DNA of 64,000 bases from Capsicum annuum (Eukaryota > Streptophyta > Magnoliopsida > Solanales > Solanaceae), in contig NC_061115.1 of the NCBI RefSeq assembly GCF_002878395.1, forward strand, positions 91,564,125 to 91,628,124, given 5' to 3'. Under the pieces are notes generated by a model. That model made no database searches. It saw nothing but the letters and a program-made list of their open reading frames with translations, and was not told the origin of the DNA. Of this stretch, positions 50,178 to 61,670 are shown one piece after another (positions within the stretch are counted from its first letter, which is position 1; every line of letters starts with the position of its first letter). The position numbers and the translations under genes are program-made.

Positions 50178-50650
50178 GATGAGTTGTAAACTTAATGATG
50201 ATCCATCAACCTTTGTCATCAACCTTGGGCAAAATACAAATCAAGAAGAATTCAGTCAAAGACATGAGTTGATGAGTTGTCAAATTGTTGGTAAGTCATC
50301 CACTAATGTTTTCAACCTTATGAAGAATACAAGTTAAGAAGGATTCAGTTGAATTCAACCTATGCCATCAACCTTGGACAAAATACAAATCAAGAAGAGT
50401 TAAGTCAAAGACTTGAGCAGATTAGTTTTCAACTTATTAACAAGTCATCCACTAATGTCTTCAACCTTAGGAAGAATACAAGCCAAAAAGGATTTAGTTG
50501 AATACTTGAGTTGATGAGTTGTCAATTTGTTTACGAGCCATTAACTAATGTCTTCAACCATATATAAAATAAAAGTCAAGAAGAATTTAATTGAAGACTT
50601 TAGTTGACGAGCTGTAAACTTATTGATGAGTCATCAACTGATGTCTTTAG
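50178..50650 (+). repeat. 93-bp degenerate tandem repeat
   Basis: Unit starts at 50178, 50271, 50420, 50513 and 50606 all read ga(t/c)ga(g)(t/c)tgt-like, with 93-bp steps except one step of 149 bp (93+56, a partial extra unit). Each unit holds gttgatgag...catcaac dyads and a tcaagaag-aattcag stretch. It lies just upstream of a TATA box at 50701, in what looks like the U3 of the LTR ending at 52363. Confidence 0.75.
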
Positions 50651-50700
50651 TTATGAGTGGGACAAATCTTAAATTTATTTGAATTCAAGTTTTCCTCTAC

Positions 50701-50708
50701 TATAAATA
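50701..50708 (+). promoter_or_regulatory. LTR TATA box
   Basis: tataaata directly downstream of the 93-bp tandem repeats and upstream of a leader like that in the solo LTRs. Confidence 0.5.
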
Positions 50709-52366
50709 ACAGCTTTTACGGTTTTTCTAATTATCTATTTTCAGTTCTTTTTCAAATGTTACATTTGGTGAATATTCTAAGTTTTCAATTTGTTCTTGAG
50801 TTTTAGAGAATTCTTGTGATCTTTAGAAGAAACTCTCAAGAACATCAAAAAAAGGGTTTTCTCTTCAAATATTCATACTTTCTAGGCTCTAATTTAAGTT
50901 TTCCTTCAAGAAATCATAAGATCTAGTATGCAGGGTTTGAACAAGGATTAACTTATGTCCTTTTACACAAAAGCATAGTTTCTTTTATGAATTTTACGAA
51001 TTTGATGATTAGGGTTCATACATATTTTTTCATGTTTTGGAAATTATGATACTTCCCCAAGATTTAAAGTTTATTTAGTACAAGAATTAATATTTATTCA
51101 TGTTTTTATTCTCATGATTGATATTATGAATTGAGTTTTAGCCTTCTTACATGAAATCCTATGAGTTGGTAAATGAAGATGATTTTTTAGCCTGGTTCAA
51201 TCAGCTTATAAATGGTTCAAACTTACTATTTTTAATTACAATCTATCATAGTATGATTATGATCTCTGTTTTGATCTTATGATCTCAAACATGATATGAA
51301 ATTCACATAGTTACTTATGAACATGATTTAGAAATAGAAGCACAATTGATTTTTAGACTTCTAAATCTATATGCTTAATTTAAGGTGAATTTTATATTTT
51401 ATGAGTACTAATATATTTTTGGAGTAGTATTTAGCACCGAGGGGATGTAGATTCAGTGCACCAAAATTTCTAAAAACTATGTGTCATTGTAAGTTAAAGA
51501 GGTCCTCATCTGAGAATGTCTCTCTTGTCCAAATGGGCTCAGTTTCGTGATCACTCTAGTTCAAGTTCAATAGTGATGTTAAGGTATGGAGAAACACTCT
51601 TCAAAATGGGTTAGAAGTTGGACTCTGTATTACGCATATAGTTTATGTTGATTGTAAGAATATTCCATAAAAAAGATAATTTCTGAAATAAGGGTAATGA
51701 CTTACTAACTTTGTCAGATGTTGCTTTTATAATTTATGTTTTATGATATTTTAGATTCCAGTTTCATTCATGAATATGGTGAGTCTGTATACACTTAGCA
51801 CGCATATTTTTATGCTTATGATACATATCAATTTTACTTATTGCATGAATCCCTATATACTTAGTACATTTTAGATGTATCGACCACATATGCATCCACG
51901 TGGCTACATTATTTCATACTATTTGGATCAGTTGTAGCTCACAATATCATGATCATGTAGTTTGTCGCTTCCAACTAGTAGGTGATTAGTTTTCTTTATT
52001 CGAGAACTCAAGTTAGTTTGTGGATTTAGTATTCTATTTTTATTCATTTGTATTGATTTCGGATAGCTGGGGGTCATGTCCTAAATACCTATACTTATTT
52101 TTAGTAGAGTCTTCAAAGACAATAAGTCAGAGTGGATATATATTCAGTTTTAGTTTTCTTTTGTATAATCCACTGATATAAATATTTTAAAATAGTATTG
52201 TATTGAACAATCTAAGCTAATGATATTTATTCTGCTTGGTATTTCCAATTATATGTATTTTATTCAATTACTTATGAATTATGCCATTAGCATGGGTTAT
52301 CTTGGGATCACTTGTGGTCCCAAGCACCATGTGAAATCCAGATGATAGTCTTGGAGCATTACAGAT

Positions 52367-52379
52367 TTGATATCAGAGC
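52367..52379 (+). promoter_or_regulatory. Primer-binding site of a Ty3/gypsy element
   Basis: TTGATATCAGAGC, one change from TTGGTATCAGAGC, 3 bp after the LTR end at 52363. The following leader (tgtcaagtagagtattg, acagagcatttgggaaat, ctagatcatgc; to about 52540) is the plus-strand equivalent of the leader next to gag in the array units. Confidence 0.75.
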
Positions 52380-52539
52380 AAAGAGTTTAAATGGCCTAGG
52401 GTGTTTGTGAAACCATGTCAAGTAGAGTATTGCAAAATGGTACAAAGACATCTGTACTTTTCTTTGAAAGGTTACAGAGCATTTGGGAAATATTTTATTT
52501 CTTGCATACTCTAGATCATGCAACAAAGTTTTACTCTTA

Positions 52540-54026
52540 GAAAGTTATGTCGATTTGTGTGTTACTCCAAGATCCTATAACTATGACTCATCCTTGAGAT
52601 AATATAAGTAGTAAATCTCAATTCCTATCTATATAATGCTATCAGATTTAACTATCAGAAACTTTAGATATTATATAAATGGCTTGAGAGGAGCCCGTTA
52701 GTATGTTTTAAGTCCATTAATCCAAAAGTTTATGTTCATATCCATATTAGTTTTATGGTTAAGACATAATATAATATGTATTCATATTTCTCTTTAACCT
52801 TCATTATAGACAATATTCACAAGAGAAGAGAGTATGTAACCAGATTATTGAATATAATTTTCACTGAGGTATATTGTAACTTTGAGTGTTATGATTCATA
52901 TATAGTAAAACAACCTCAAAGTTGGGAATATAGATTTAAAAGTGTAGTGACAAGAAAGATAGGGATAGATATTTGTTAAAAGCATATAGACGAATCTATG
53001 TATGCTATGAAGTTAGGATTAAGGTGATATGTCTTTGGGTGTGAACTAAAGGGTAGTGTGTATGATGTAGATTTCATGGTGAAAGGTAGAGAGATTTATT
53101 AGTTAAGGTGACTTGGAGTACTCTTTAACTAGGATAGGAGGTCTTGATGGCGTTTTGTTGTGTTAAAAAAATGTAAGTCATTAATGAAATAATTAGGTCA
53201 TTAAGGATTGTAAATATAGGTTTCCCTTTGTGATATGACAAGGAAATTAGTTGATTATTATAGAATAATGTATATAATTCAGACATATGGGTGGATAAGT
53301 AGTAGCGATGTGTGAACGAAGGATATACTAATGGATTACATAATATAGACCATACTTTATGATCATTTATTATTATTATAAGGTTGAACGGACTAATGTT
53401 TCTTGATTTTTTAGCCGCCAAGCAAGAATAGTATGTAAAGTTGTATTGTTAATCATGTCTAGTATTAAACACTATGTTTGAATAGTGGATGATCATCAAT
53501 GTGGAAATAATGATTGTTTGGGACAGTGATGCTAGTTATATGGAAGGTGATCTTGTAGGCTTGAGATAATGTATGCAAGAATTTAAGTCTTTCAAAATTA
53601 AGTATGATGGTGTATGTATGATGTAGAGGTGCACCCTAGGTAAAATATGGTTGCGTGGTTTTTGAAGATTGTTAAGTTTCATATTTTCTTAGATAGTACC
53701 CCCTGAGTTGCTAAATATGAAGGAGGCTAGTTACATAGTATATAGTGTTCTCAATAGCTAAATTAGGAGTTATAGGTTGATGATGTTGGGCCTTTTGGTG
53801 TAATAGATATTCTCATGGTTTAGATAAAAATATGAATTTATAGGCATCATATTATCAAACTTAGAAGAAAAGGACAAATTATGTGCTTAGAAAGGCAGAT
53901 ATGTTTGCTACGAAGAGGGTAAGTATATGATCATTATTATTGAAGCCAAATAAAGTTAAGGGTGCTATATATTAAAGGATTTTACAAGAATGAATTTAGT
54001 ATTTTCCAACTATAGTGTCTGGGTGA
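52540..54026 (+). other. Unassigned DNA after a gypsy leader
   Basis: Gag would be expected here after the leader, but no Gag or Pol motif is readable on either strand. Short open frames (52776-52979 plus, 53125-53421 minus) show no recognisable domain. The stretch ends at the solo LTR inserted at 54032. Confidence 0.4.
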
Positions 54027-54031
54027 GTTGA
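54027..54031. repeat. Target-site duplication, left (gttga)
   Basis: GTTGA before solo LTR 2 matches GTTGA at 56558-56562. Confidence 0.9.
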
Positions 54032-56557
54032 TGTAATACCCCGTACTTTTCCTAGCTTAGTTTTGTCCCTAAAATGTCTAGGATTATCTTCTAAATGAAT
54101 AACTTCTTATTCCCTAAGGATTTTTCAAGATTTGGGCCTTCTAATGGTGTCGGAAATTGAATAATCTTTACATCGATACCAAATTTTCCCAAATCCGACA
54201 CTCGGTGAAGAAGTTAGGGCATTTTTAATAAGTAGTGTGCCAAGTAGGTAGTCAGTGCGTCGCAGTGAAGGACAATTTCATAATTGTCATTTTCCAGTGG
54301 ACTTCCATAATATGAGCATGTCGCAGAGAGGTCCAATTTTCTATTTGTCAATTTTTAGTAAGCCTACACGATCTCACCGCGTCGCGATGATGTGCAAAAT
54401 GGCATTCCAATGGGGCATCGCGATAGCTCCGCGTCGCGGAGAGTTTCCAGTTCCCAATTGTCCCTTATCCAGTGAGCCACCATGATAGTGGCTCGTCGTG
54501 GTGGCATATTAAATTGGGATTTTAGTTCTCTTTTCCAGTTTTATTTAGAAGTTTATAGTGGGTATTTTGGTCAATTCCCAAGCCCCAATCTGTCTAAAAC
54601 ATGAGATTAAACCCATTCTAAGCCGATTATGCTCATTATTCATCAATTTTCTCTCAAATAAAAACCCTTGAACTCAAAAGCTTCTTCTCCAAGAAATCAA
54701 TTCCACCATTGTTTCTCCAAGAAAGCTCAAAATTGAGGATTCTCAAGACAAGATAATGAAGAACTCATCTTCAAAAACTCAAATAGGAATTAATAATTCA
54801 AGTTTCTTCATCTAATCATCAATCAAGGCATATGGGGTTTATGAACAAGGATCTTCTTTCATCCTTGTGCCCAAAACTAAGTTTTAATTATAAATTCATA
54901 TGATTTAGAATGAATACCCATGAGATTTGAATTAGGGTTCATACCTATTATTGCTATTTGCAAGATTATGAGATTTCAAGTGTTTTAGAAGATAAACTGC
55001 ATGTCTATTTTCATATTTTCATACCTATTGCAGCAATTTCCAGATTTTGAGATGAATCATCATTATTTTCGTTATCAAGCATGATTATGATGATGTTTTA
55101 ACATGTATTTGATGCATGGGTTATCAAGCCCAAGTATATATGCTGATATTTTAATAAAAATGATGCTTTAAGCATCTTATTATTAGATTTATTTCAGATT
55201 TACTGTAAAACTTTGATCTTTTGATCCTCAGTTTAGTTATGGAATCCAATTTACAAATTTATTATAGATTACAGAGCTCAGATCAAATTTATTTACAGAT
55301 TTAATTAGATAAATACATAATTGGTTTTGGATAAATCCTTATGCTAGTTTTTAAAGTAAATTCCCAACAGAATGAGCGTACAGATTTAAAAGGAGTAGTA
55401 TTTAGCACTGAGCGGGAAGTGTGAGATTAGCATCCCCTATCTTCCATAGAACTACGTATCCAATGTAGTTAAAGATTATCAGATTATTCCTATTCCAATA
55501 TGGATAATAGATTTATCTTATGATCGATCATAATGACAGTGGGTTATACTCCTTGCCAAGAGTATGACACCTCTCCTCATCAGGAGGTTTTCCCCTTAGG
55601 GGAACAAGACGTTGGACTCCATGTTATCACACATGGTTTATGTCAGTTAAAATAACCTCCCTTGTAGATAAACTTTAGATAAAGTATTTTTCCGTAATAG
55701 TAAAGGCTTTCAGAAAAGAATACAAAAAAGCTTTTAGAAAACTAAGTGTAAAGTCTCATAATGCTACTCAGATTATGATTTACAGAAAGATATTAGCTAC
55801 AGTTTTTAGCTTTTATATTTCAGTTACATAAGTGATTCCTTTCTACACTTAGTCAATATAATTTATAGAGAAAACATTAGCATAACTTTTAGAACTAAAT
55901 GTTATGACTCACTAGATTTATAATGTATGCTTTGCTATTCATGATTTCAGATTTAAGTATTTCTGATATTCCAGCTTATGTGAGTCATTTACATTTAGCA
56001 TGAATTTTTTTATAATTTATGATGATGATATGATGTTTTACTTTTGCATTTCACCCTCATATACTCAGTATATCCTCAAAGTACTGATCCACATATATGT
56101 CTATGTGCTACATTGTCTGATAATATAGGTTTAGGTGCCTAATATCAGCAGTGTGAGTAGTTCAAGCATATCTATATCCATCTTACAGTTGGTAATTCCT
56201 CATAGTTTGGGGATTTGTTCATTCATATTTTGTAGCTTATTAGTTTTACATGATTCTGTATTTCTCTTCAGACAGTTTGAGTTAGCTGGGGGTTTGTCCT
56301 AGTGACTCTCTAGTTATTAGTAGTAGAGGCTTGTCGGACTGCTAGATATTATTTAGAATTATAGTATGGATTTTCAAACATTACATTCAGATTGTTCTCA
56401 GCTATTTCAGACAATTTCTATATTTATTATGACTTTTTTGTCTATATTTCCCTTATTATGAGATTCAGGCTTAGTAACAAGATAACAGGGTTATCTTAAG
56501 GCTACTCATAGTTTGATCATAGTGTGACACCTCGAGACCAGGTTTTGGGGGGTTACA
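54032..56557 (+). mobile_element. Solo LTR 2 of a Ty3/gypsy chromovirus (2526 bp)
   Basis: It starts tgtaataccccgtactttt and ends ggttttggggggttaca, with perfect 5-bp duplications and no internal region. Its layout follows solo LTR 1. GC-rich dyads lie at 54250-54510 (for example the gatagctccgcgtcgcgg region at 54423). Further on come the aacaaggat...tcatccttgtgcccaaaac block near 54843, agtagtatttagcac at 55393, the ctgatccacatatatgtc block at 56083, and gttagctgggggtttgtcc at 56281. Its better preserved ends suggest it is younger than solo LTR 1, though no identity was computed. Confidence 0.94.
54250..54510 (+). repeat. U3 dyad cluster of solo LTR 2
   Basis: Four modules with GC-rich partial dyads (cacgatctcaccgcgtcgcg, gcgatagctccgcgtcgc, gccaccatgat...gtcgtggtggc), each followed by a ccagtg and tgtcc-type spacer. 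They occupy the same place relative to the LTR start (about 200-480 bp in) as in solo LTR 1. Confidence 0.68.
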
Positions 56558-56562
56558 GTTGA
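56558..56562. repeat. Target-site duplication, right (gttga)
   Basis: Second copy of GTTGA flanking solo LTR 2. Confidence 0.9.
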
Positions 56563-57805
56563 GTATTCATATGTATAACATTAGAGTAAAAAAATTATGG
56601 CGCAATCTTGAGGATATAGAATAGTCTCATAGGCTTAGAATGTCGGCTTTAATATAAAGGAGGCATGATAGGATAAAGAACCAAATTAATTCTTGGGAAT
56701 TAGGTTGTGATTCATGTTAATAAGGGTATAATGAGATAGAGATCCATCCTTACTCTAGCATATTCCTCAGATTTTAGTCATTATAGTAGCTTATCCATGT
56801 CACGCGTGATAAATCAACACCCATGACAAATGCTTATATAATTAATCCATATTTATGTTCATTCTTATCTCTTAGTAGAAGAAGTAATAGATTCACTTTG
56901 TGATCCTAGTCATCCACCATGAATCTATGAATTCTAGTCATATGTTAAGTAACTTATGATATATATGAACTCATGTCTCAAGATATGCTCAGTCCCCTGA
57001 ACTCATGATACACACTTAATGACTAGTGATACATATATTATGTCAAAATTATGTATAATGTTTGTTCAAGCTTTAGAACCTTATGTTCTATCACTTTAGT
57101 AACCCTCCTTGTGTTAAGATAGTGGTGATGAAAATTGATGAAAAATTGTTTAAACGGGAGAGAGTTGAAGTTCCTTATTAAAATTTATAGTATGCTTGTT
57201 TTATCTAAGGATGTAAATGTGAAGAAAGATCAATGCAAAGCTTGGTATATGTCATAGTTAGTTGAAATATTTTAGTGTGCCTTTGTGGAGATAACTTATT
57301 CAATTTTTATTGATGGAGGTATTAGAGAATATAGAAAAAGTTTTGCAGATGGTTTGGTTCCCTAGAAGTTCATAGGTGGTTATAACGATAGGCTTGAATG
57401 TCATGTTAGTTAATAAGTGTATGAATGCATTGTGCACTCGTAAATTCCTAATTATATCTCAGAGTTAGTTGTTGAAGAGGTAAGGAGTATTATTCTTGAG
57501 ATGAGATCTCTAAAAAGACATAGGATATTGAATCTCGAAGTTTAGACTAGTATTATTGTGTCATGGAAGTACCTTGTGACTTTGAATTAGGCTTGAACAT
57601 GATAGGAGTATGTAGTTTAACTCGAACTTTGATAGGAGTGGTAGCCTATACCCATGTGAATATTATAAGTTGAATCAATTAAAGCGTAGTATTTAAGAGG
57701 AAAAGTATAGTTGTGAAGAGTGCTTGAGAAGTATTGTTAAGCTTGAAATTGAACAGTTGCATCACCTAAGGCAAAGTAAACCTACTCTTGCTTCTGTTCT
57801 ATATG
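56563..57805. other. Unassigned DNA
   Basis: Continues the sequence interrupted by solo LTR 2. No open frame of note, no retroelement motif and no repeat was recognised on either strand. Confidence 0.4.
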
Positions 57806-58512
57806 CCTATTGTGACGCCTCAAATCCTATTGGGGCGGAAAGGCACCTGTAGCCATAAAGGCCTGAGAGAACCAATCCATAACCTTATACTTCTCATGCA
57901 TGTAACTATGACAGCTAAAGATTTTGACAAATATGATATTATGCATTGATGAGAACATCTACATTGGCAAACACAAAATTATATATGCAACACTTGGCCG
58001 TTGGGGCCACCACATCTAAAAGACAAGACACTACCATGTTTAACTTTACATTATTCTACAGAGACTCTAAAAGATACATGGACTTAGCTAGGGTCGGGAT
58101 AAAGCCCTGCCCTATTCTAGACTACTACAAATTACCAAAACATATGGAACAAACTCGAAAATCCCCAAATGAACCTGGAGCTCACCAATAGTCACTGAAT
58201 AGCCCATGATTCTACAAGCAAGGTGTATTATCTAAAGCACTTGTTCCTACGGCATGAAATACAGGTCCCCCAGTTGATACATCAGTAAGAATATATGTAC
58301 TAAATATGTAAGGCTGAAGGTAACAACACATGATACAAAAGCTCAATAGAAATCAGATACCAGTGAATAGATAGTGCTAGCAGACCACCTTTATATATTT
58401 CTAGGATCAGGTAACTTACATTCCTTTCTTTATTTTACCTTTCATACTTCATTATCTTTGTAAGTCATATAATACAAATGACCTGCTGATCAGTGGTAAA
58501 GAGACAAATCGG

Positions 58513-58672
58513 GATCGTCCCATGCTAGGCTTACGCCCCTGAGCTGCCACTTATAAATAAATGTTGGGCTTGGCCCATGCTAGGATTATGCCCCTGAGAT
58601 TCCACCCACATATAGAGGTATCGAGATTGGCCTGTGCTAGGCTTATGCCCCTGAGCTGCCACTCATTTTACA
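58513..58672 (-). repeat. 55-57 bp tandem repeat, three copies
   Basis: Three units share the core tgctaggcttatgcccctga, beginning at 58523, 58578 and 58635, followed by g(c)tgccac. Only found in this LTR family in the window. Confidence 0.85.
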
Positions 58673-60075
58673 AATTGCATTACTTAGTTTGTTTAACCTT
58701 TGAGATTGTTACTTTGGTGGTCATAACATTATGGTACCTTAAAATAATAATATACCAATAAGAGACATGTAAATGGGCACTTAATGCAACAACAATAAGG
58801 CAGGGAGTTTTTGGCACCCAATTGAAGTGTCTAGGAGCTGAAAATAACACATGGGTCTTATTTGAGTAAACGGAGAACTCCTAAAATTCTCGAGTGAAAA
58901 TAGACGTGCCGGTTTAATAATAAGCATGTATTGAGGTGTTTTAACATGTTATAGAGTGGGAACAAGGTCATTGACTACATGGGATATAATATGCTTCCAT
59001 TATGTATCATTTGGTATGGGATAACCTTGGAATCTTATTTGATGGACCAAATATCCAATTTCATGCTGAAGAGTGCAAAATAGAGTATGCCTTACATACC
59101 TGATTATATAACTCCAAAACTAACCAAACTTCACTTCCTATATTTTAGATTACTTATCTATAATATAAGATATGGTAAACTAATATTAGCAACTAACCAA
59201 CACGTTTGGGCTATTTAACTTCACCAAAATAGTAACCGGGCAGTAATCTCTTAATCTATGAATTAAGGGTGTTATTTTAATCCTTTACTCATCCAATTAA
59301 ACTGACATACCATACATGTCCTTATAAGGTTCACCGAAACCACCTTGGCTTTATTAAACATTCAACACAATACGCAAAATAGATTGGGCAATAAACAAAT
59401 GCAATAATTAGTTTGGTGGTATACCGCCACACCTTTCTTTTATATTTTGTTACAAACTAATCACACCTTTCTCCAACATCAATCTGGTAGCCCACAACAT
59501 ATACATACAAAAACATTCCATAAAACAGTGCTAAATCCCTTTTATTCAAGCAACCACTTATTGAAATCATCATCTCTTGTGTTCTCAATAACAACACATT
59601 CATAATTCTCTCTCAAAATCATATATAAGGAGAAAAAAATGGATCAGTCACCTTACCTTAATTCAGCAACTTATACTTAAATTTGAACTCCTCAAGAACT
59701 TCAACTTTCACTTTCCTTCACACTTTAAACCAAAGAAGAAAAGAGATCTCTTAATAACAAAGAAAAAGTGAGCAAGTAGCTGTTCTATATTCTTCCATGT
59801 ATTTATAATTGGACACCTACAGCATGTTTTACTTATCTTTCATGATATAATTAAGGTTAAACTTGATTGTTTTCACTTACCTTAGCTTGCAAAGATGAGG
59901 GTTTCTTCATGAACCCTAGAAGGATTTTTAGGGCTACTGTTGTTATCCTTGTTAAGAAAGGGAGAAAGTTGAAATTTAATAGGGAATATTGTGGTTAAAA
60001 TGAGAAAAATGTCCATCTATATTGATTTTATATTGATCCCTTATTATTGACCTCATTTCCAGCCATAAATTAGTC

Positions 60076-60143
60076 AAGTAGGTGATGCACCTACTTAAGG
60101 TTTCAAGCTGCTCAAAATTTCAAAGTAGGTGATGCACCTAGTT
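60076..60143 (-). repeat. Two short dyads in U3
   Basis: A perfect 9+3+9 inverted repeat (aagtaggtgatgcaccta + ctt) at 60076-60096 and a near copy at 60123-60143, 47 bp apart. They lie about 500-570 bp from the minus-strand LTR start, the same zone as the dyad clusters of the other LTR families. Confidence 0.85.
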
Positions 60144-60646
60144 TCTTAAATTCTTATTTTGGGCTCAATTAACTTGGGCCTTTGGCAGATTTAAGTGTTG
60201 GGACACTTCTCCATTTTCTTCCTCTTTTCTTCAATTGGGCCCAAATGAGTATATTAGTTTATCCCCAAATCTATTCCATAGCCATGGGTCCATTAATTTG
60301 GTCCAAAAAGCTTATGAAGGTGACTCACATACTATGTTAATTAAGTCAAGCCAGCACCTCAATATTTTATTCCATTTCCAGCTCCTAATTCCTTTTATCT
60401 AACCTTCAACTTATACACACTTGGTCACTTTAAACTTTAGATTCAAATACCATCTTACAATCCCAAGGTTAAATAGTTATATCAATGTTAACTTGATCAT
60501 GTCACATAAAAATGTATGGGCAACATCTATAATTTCATCTACACCATTAATACTTGCATAATAAATCTCATTCGTTACCTATACCACAAGACTATACCAA
60601 GTTACCTATAAATAGGAAAAGTACATGCAATGTAAGGGGTGTCACA

Positions 60647-60660
60647 TCCTCCCCTCCTTA
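60647..60660 (-). promoter_or_regulatory. Polypurine tract
   Basis: The minus strand reads TAAGGAGGGGAGGA, directly followed by TGTGACACC at the LTR start, as required for plus-strand priming. Confidence 0.85.
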
Positions 60661-60766
60661 GAAACATTTGTCCACGAATGTTAGGATAACTATCCAACCA
60701 AAACAAGTTCAAGCCTAAGTTAAACATCCATATTATCACATACTACTTATATATTATACTTACTTT

Positions 60767-61670
60767 CTATTGCTCCAATTCAGCATCTTGGACTTTTTCT
60801 TCGTATTTGAACAAATGGGGGTACTCAGATTTCATTGCTTCTTCAGCTTCCCATGTTATCTTTTCTACTTGTCTGTTTATCCTAAGATCTTTTAACGAAT
60901 CTATTTCTTTATTTCTTAACTTTTTAACTTGTTGATCTAGGATTGTAATAGGTATTTCTTCATAGGTGAGATCTTCCATAACTTGTATATCTTCAGTAGG
61001 AGTAATATGAGATGTATAACCCATGCACTTTCGAAGTATTGAGACGTGAAATATTGGATGAACAGTTGAGAGCTCTTGGGATAGCTCTAATTCATAAGCA
61101 ACTTGGCTAAACCTCCGGGTAATCTTGTATGGGCCTATATAACGTGGACTTAGTTTTTCTTTCTTACCAAATCTCATAACCCCCTTCATTGGTGACACCT
61201 TTAAGAATACCAAATCACCTATAGCAAACTCTAGCCCCCTTCTTCTAACATCTGCATATAACTTGTGTCAACTTTGGGCTGTCTCCAGTAGCTGTTGGAA
61301 CATTTTAACCTTTTCTATAGCTTGATGAACAAGATCTGGCCCGAATAAGGTAGTTTTACCTACTTCAAACCATTCAATTGGTAATCTACAATTTCTTCCA
61401 TAAAAATTTCATATGGTCCCATTTTGATACTTGAATGATAGCTATCGTTGTAGGCGAACTCGATGAGAAGTAAATGATCACCCCAACCACCTTAAATCCC
61501 AATACACAAGCTCATAGCATATCTTCAAGTATTTGACTGGTACGTTCTTCTTGTCCATTTGTTTGAGGGTGAAAAGTTATACTTAGATTCACTGGTGTCC
61601 CCAAATTTCTCTTAAAAGACTTCCAAAAATTTGTAATAAATTGAACTTCTCGATCTGATATAATAGAGAT
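60767..61670 (-). pseudogene. Integrase C-half and chromodomain-like tail (pol pseudogene)
   Basis: The part from 61670 to about 61214 is frameshifted but readable: IISDREVQF (second catalytic Asp kept), HPQTNGQEERTSQILEDML (catalytic Glu kept), then a damaged YNDSYHSS-like and RxxPIEWFEVG-like stretch. From 61213 a 148-codon open frame gives MVFLKVSPMKGVMRFGKKEK, the GPY/F module (RYIGPYKI), HPIFHVSILRKC and a chromodomain-like tail (LTYEEIPITILDQQVKKLRN, then ITWEAEEAMKSEYPHLF). This is the Tekay/chromovirus arrangement, in which the tail may guide insertion into heterochromatin. The integrase N-terminal zinc-binding domain and the first catalytic Asp are missing because of a deletion joining RNase H to integrase at about 61670. 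Confidence 0.85.

Larger units (their letters stand above)
50171..52363 (+). mobile_element. Ty3/gypsy LTR with PBS (left edge uncertain)
   Basis: Its 3' part matches the solo LTRs: gggtttgaacaaggatt at 50935, agtagtatttagcaccga at 51423, gatagctgggggtcatgtcc at 52063, and an end agcattaca at 52355-52363. A TATA box (tataaata) lies at 50701-50708. A PBS follows, so this is a 5' LTR of a plus-strand element. The family's tgtaataccccg start was not found; the left edge may be near or before the 93-bp repeat. Confidence 0.65.
57811..60646 (-). mobile_element. 3' LTR of a minus-strand Ty3/gypsy element (2836 bp)
   Basis: It starts tgtgacgcctcaaatcc and ends aggggtgtcaca on the plus strand, so the minus-strand LTR begins TGTGACACCCC. 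A polypurine tract abuts it at 60647. The five bases before it (cctat, 57806-57810) are the candidate target-site duplication; the partner lies beyond the window. Inside are a three-copy 55-57 bp tandem repeat (58513-58672), short perfect dyads near the U3 side (60076-60143), and a caactgggggacctgt block (minus strand, 58276-58261) like that in the other gypsy LTRs. Confidence 0.88.

Noticed and set aside
50178..50650. Possible CRISPR-like array
   Set aside because: Units are direct, head-to-tail and diverged along their whole length, without identical repeats and unique spacers, and the context is a plant LTR.
58561..58761. 66-codon plus-strand frame
   Set aside because: It is made by the 55-57 bp tandem repeat in a non-coding LTR.
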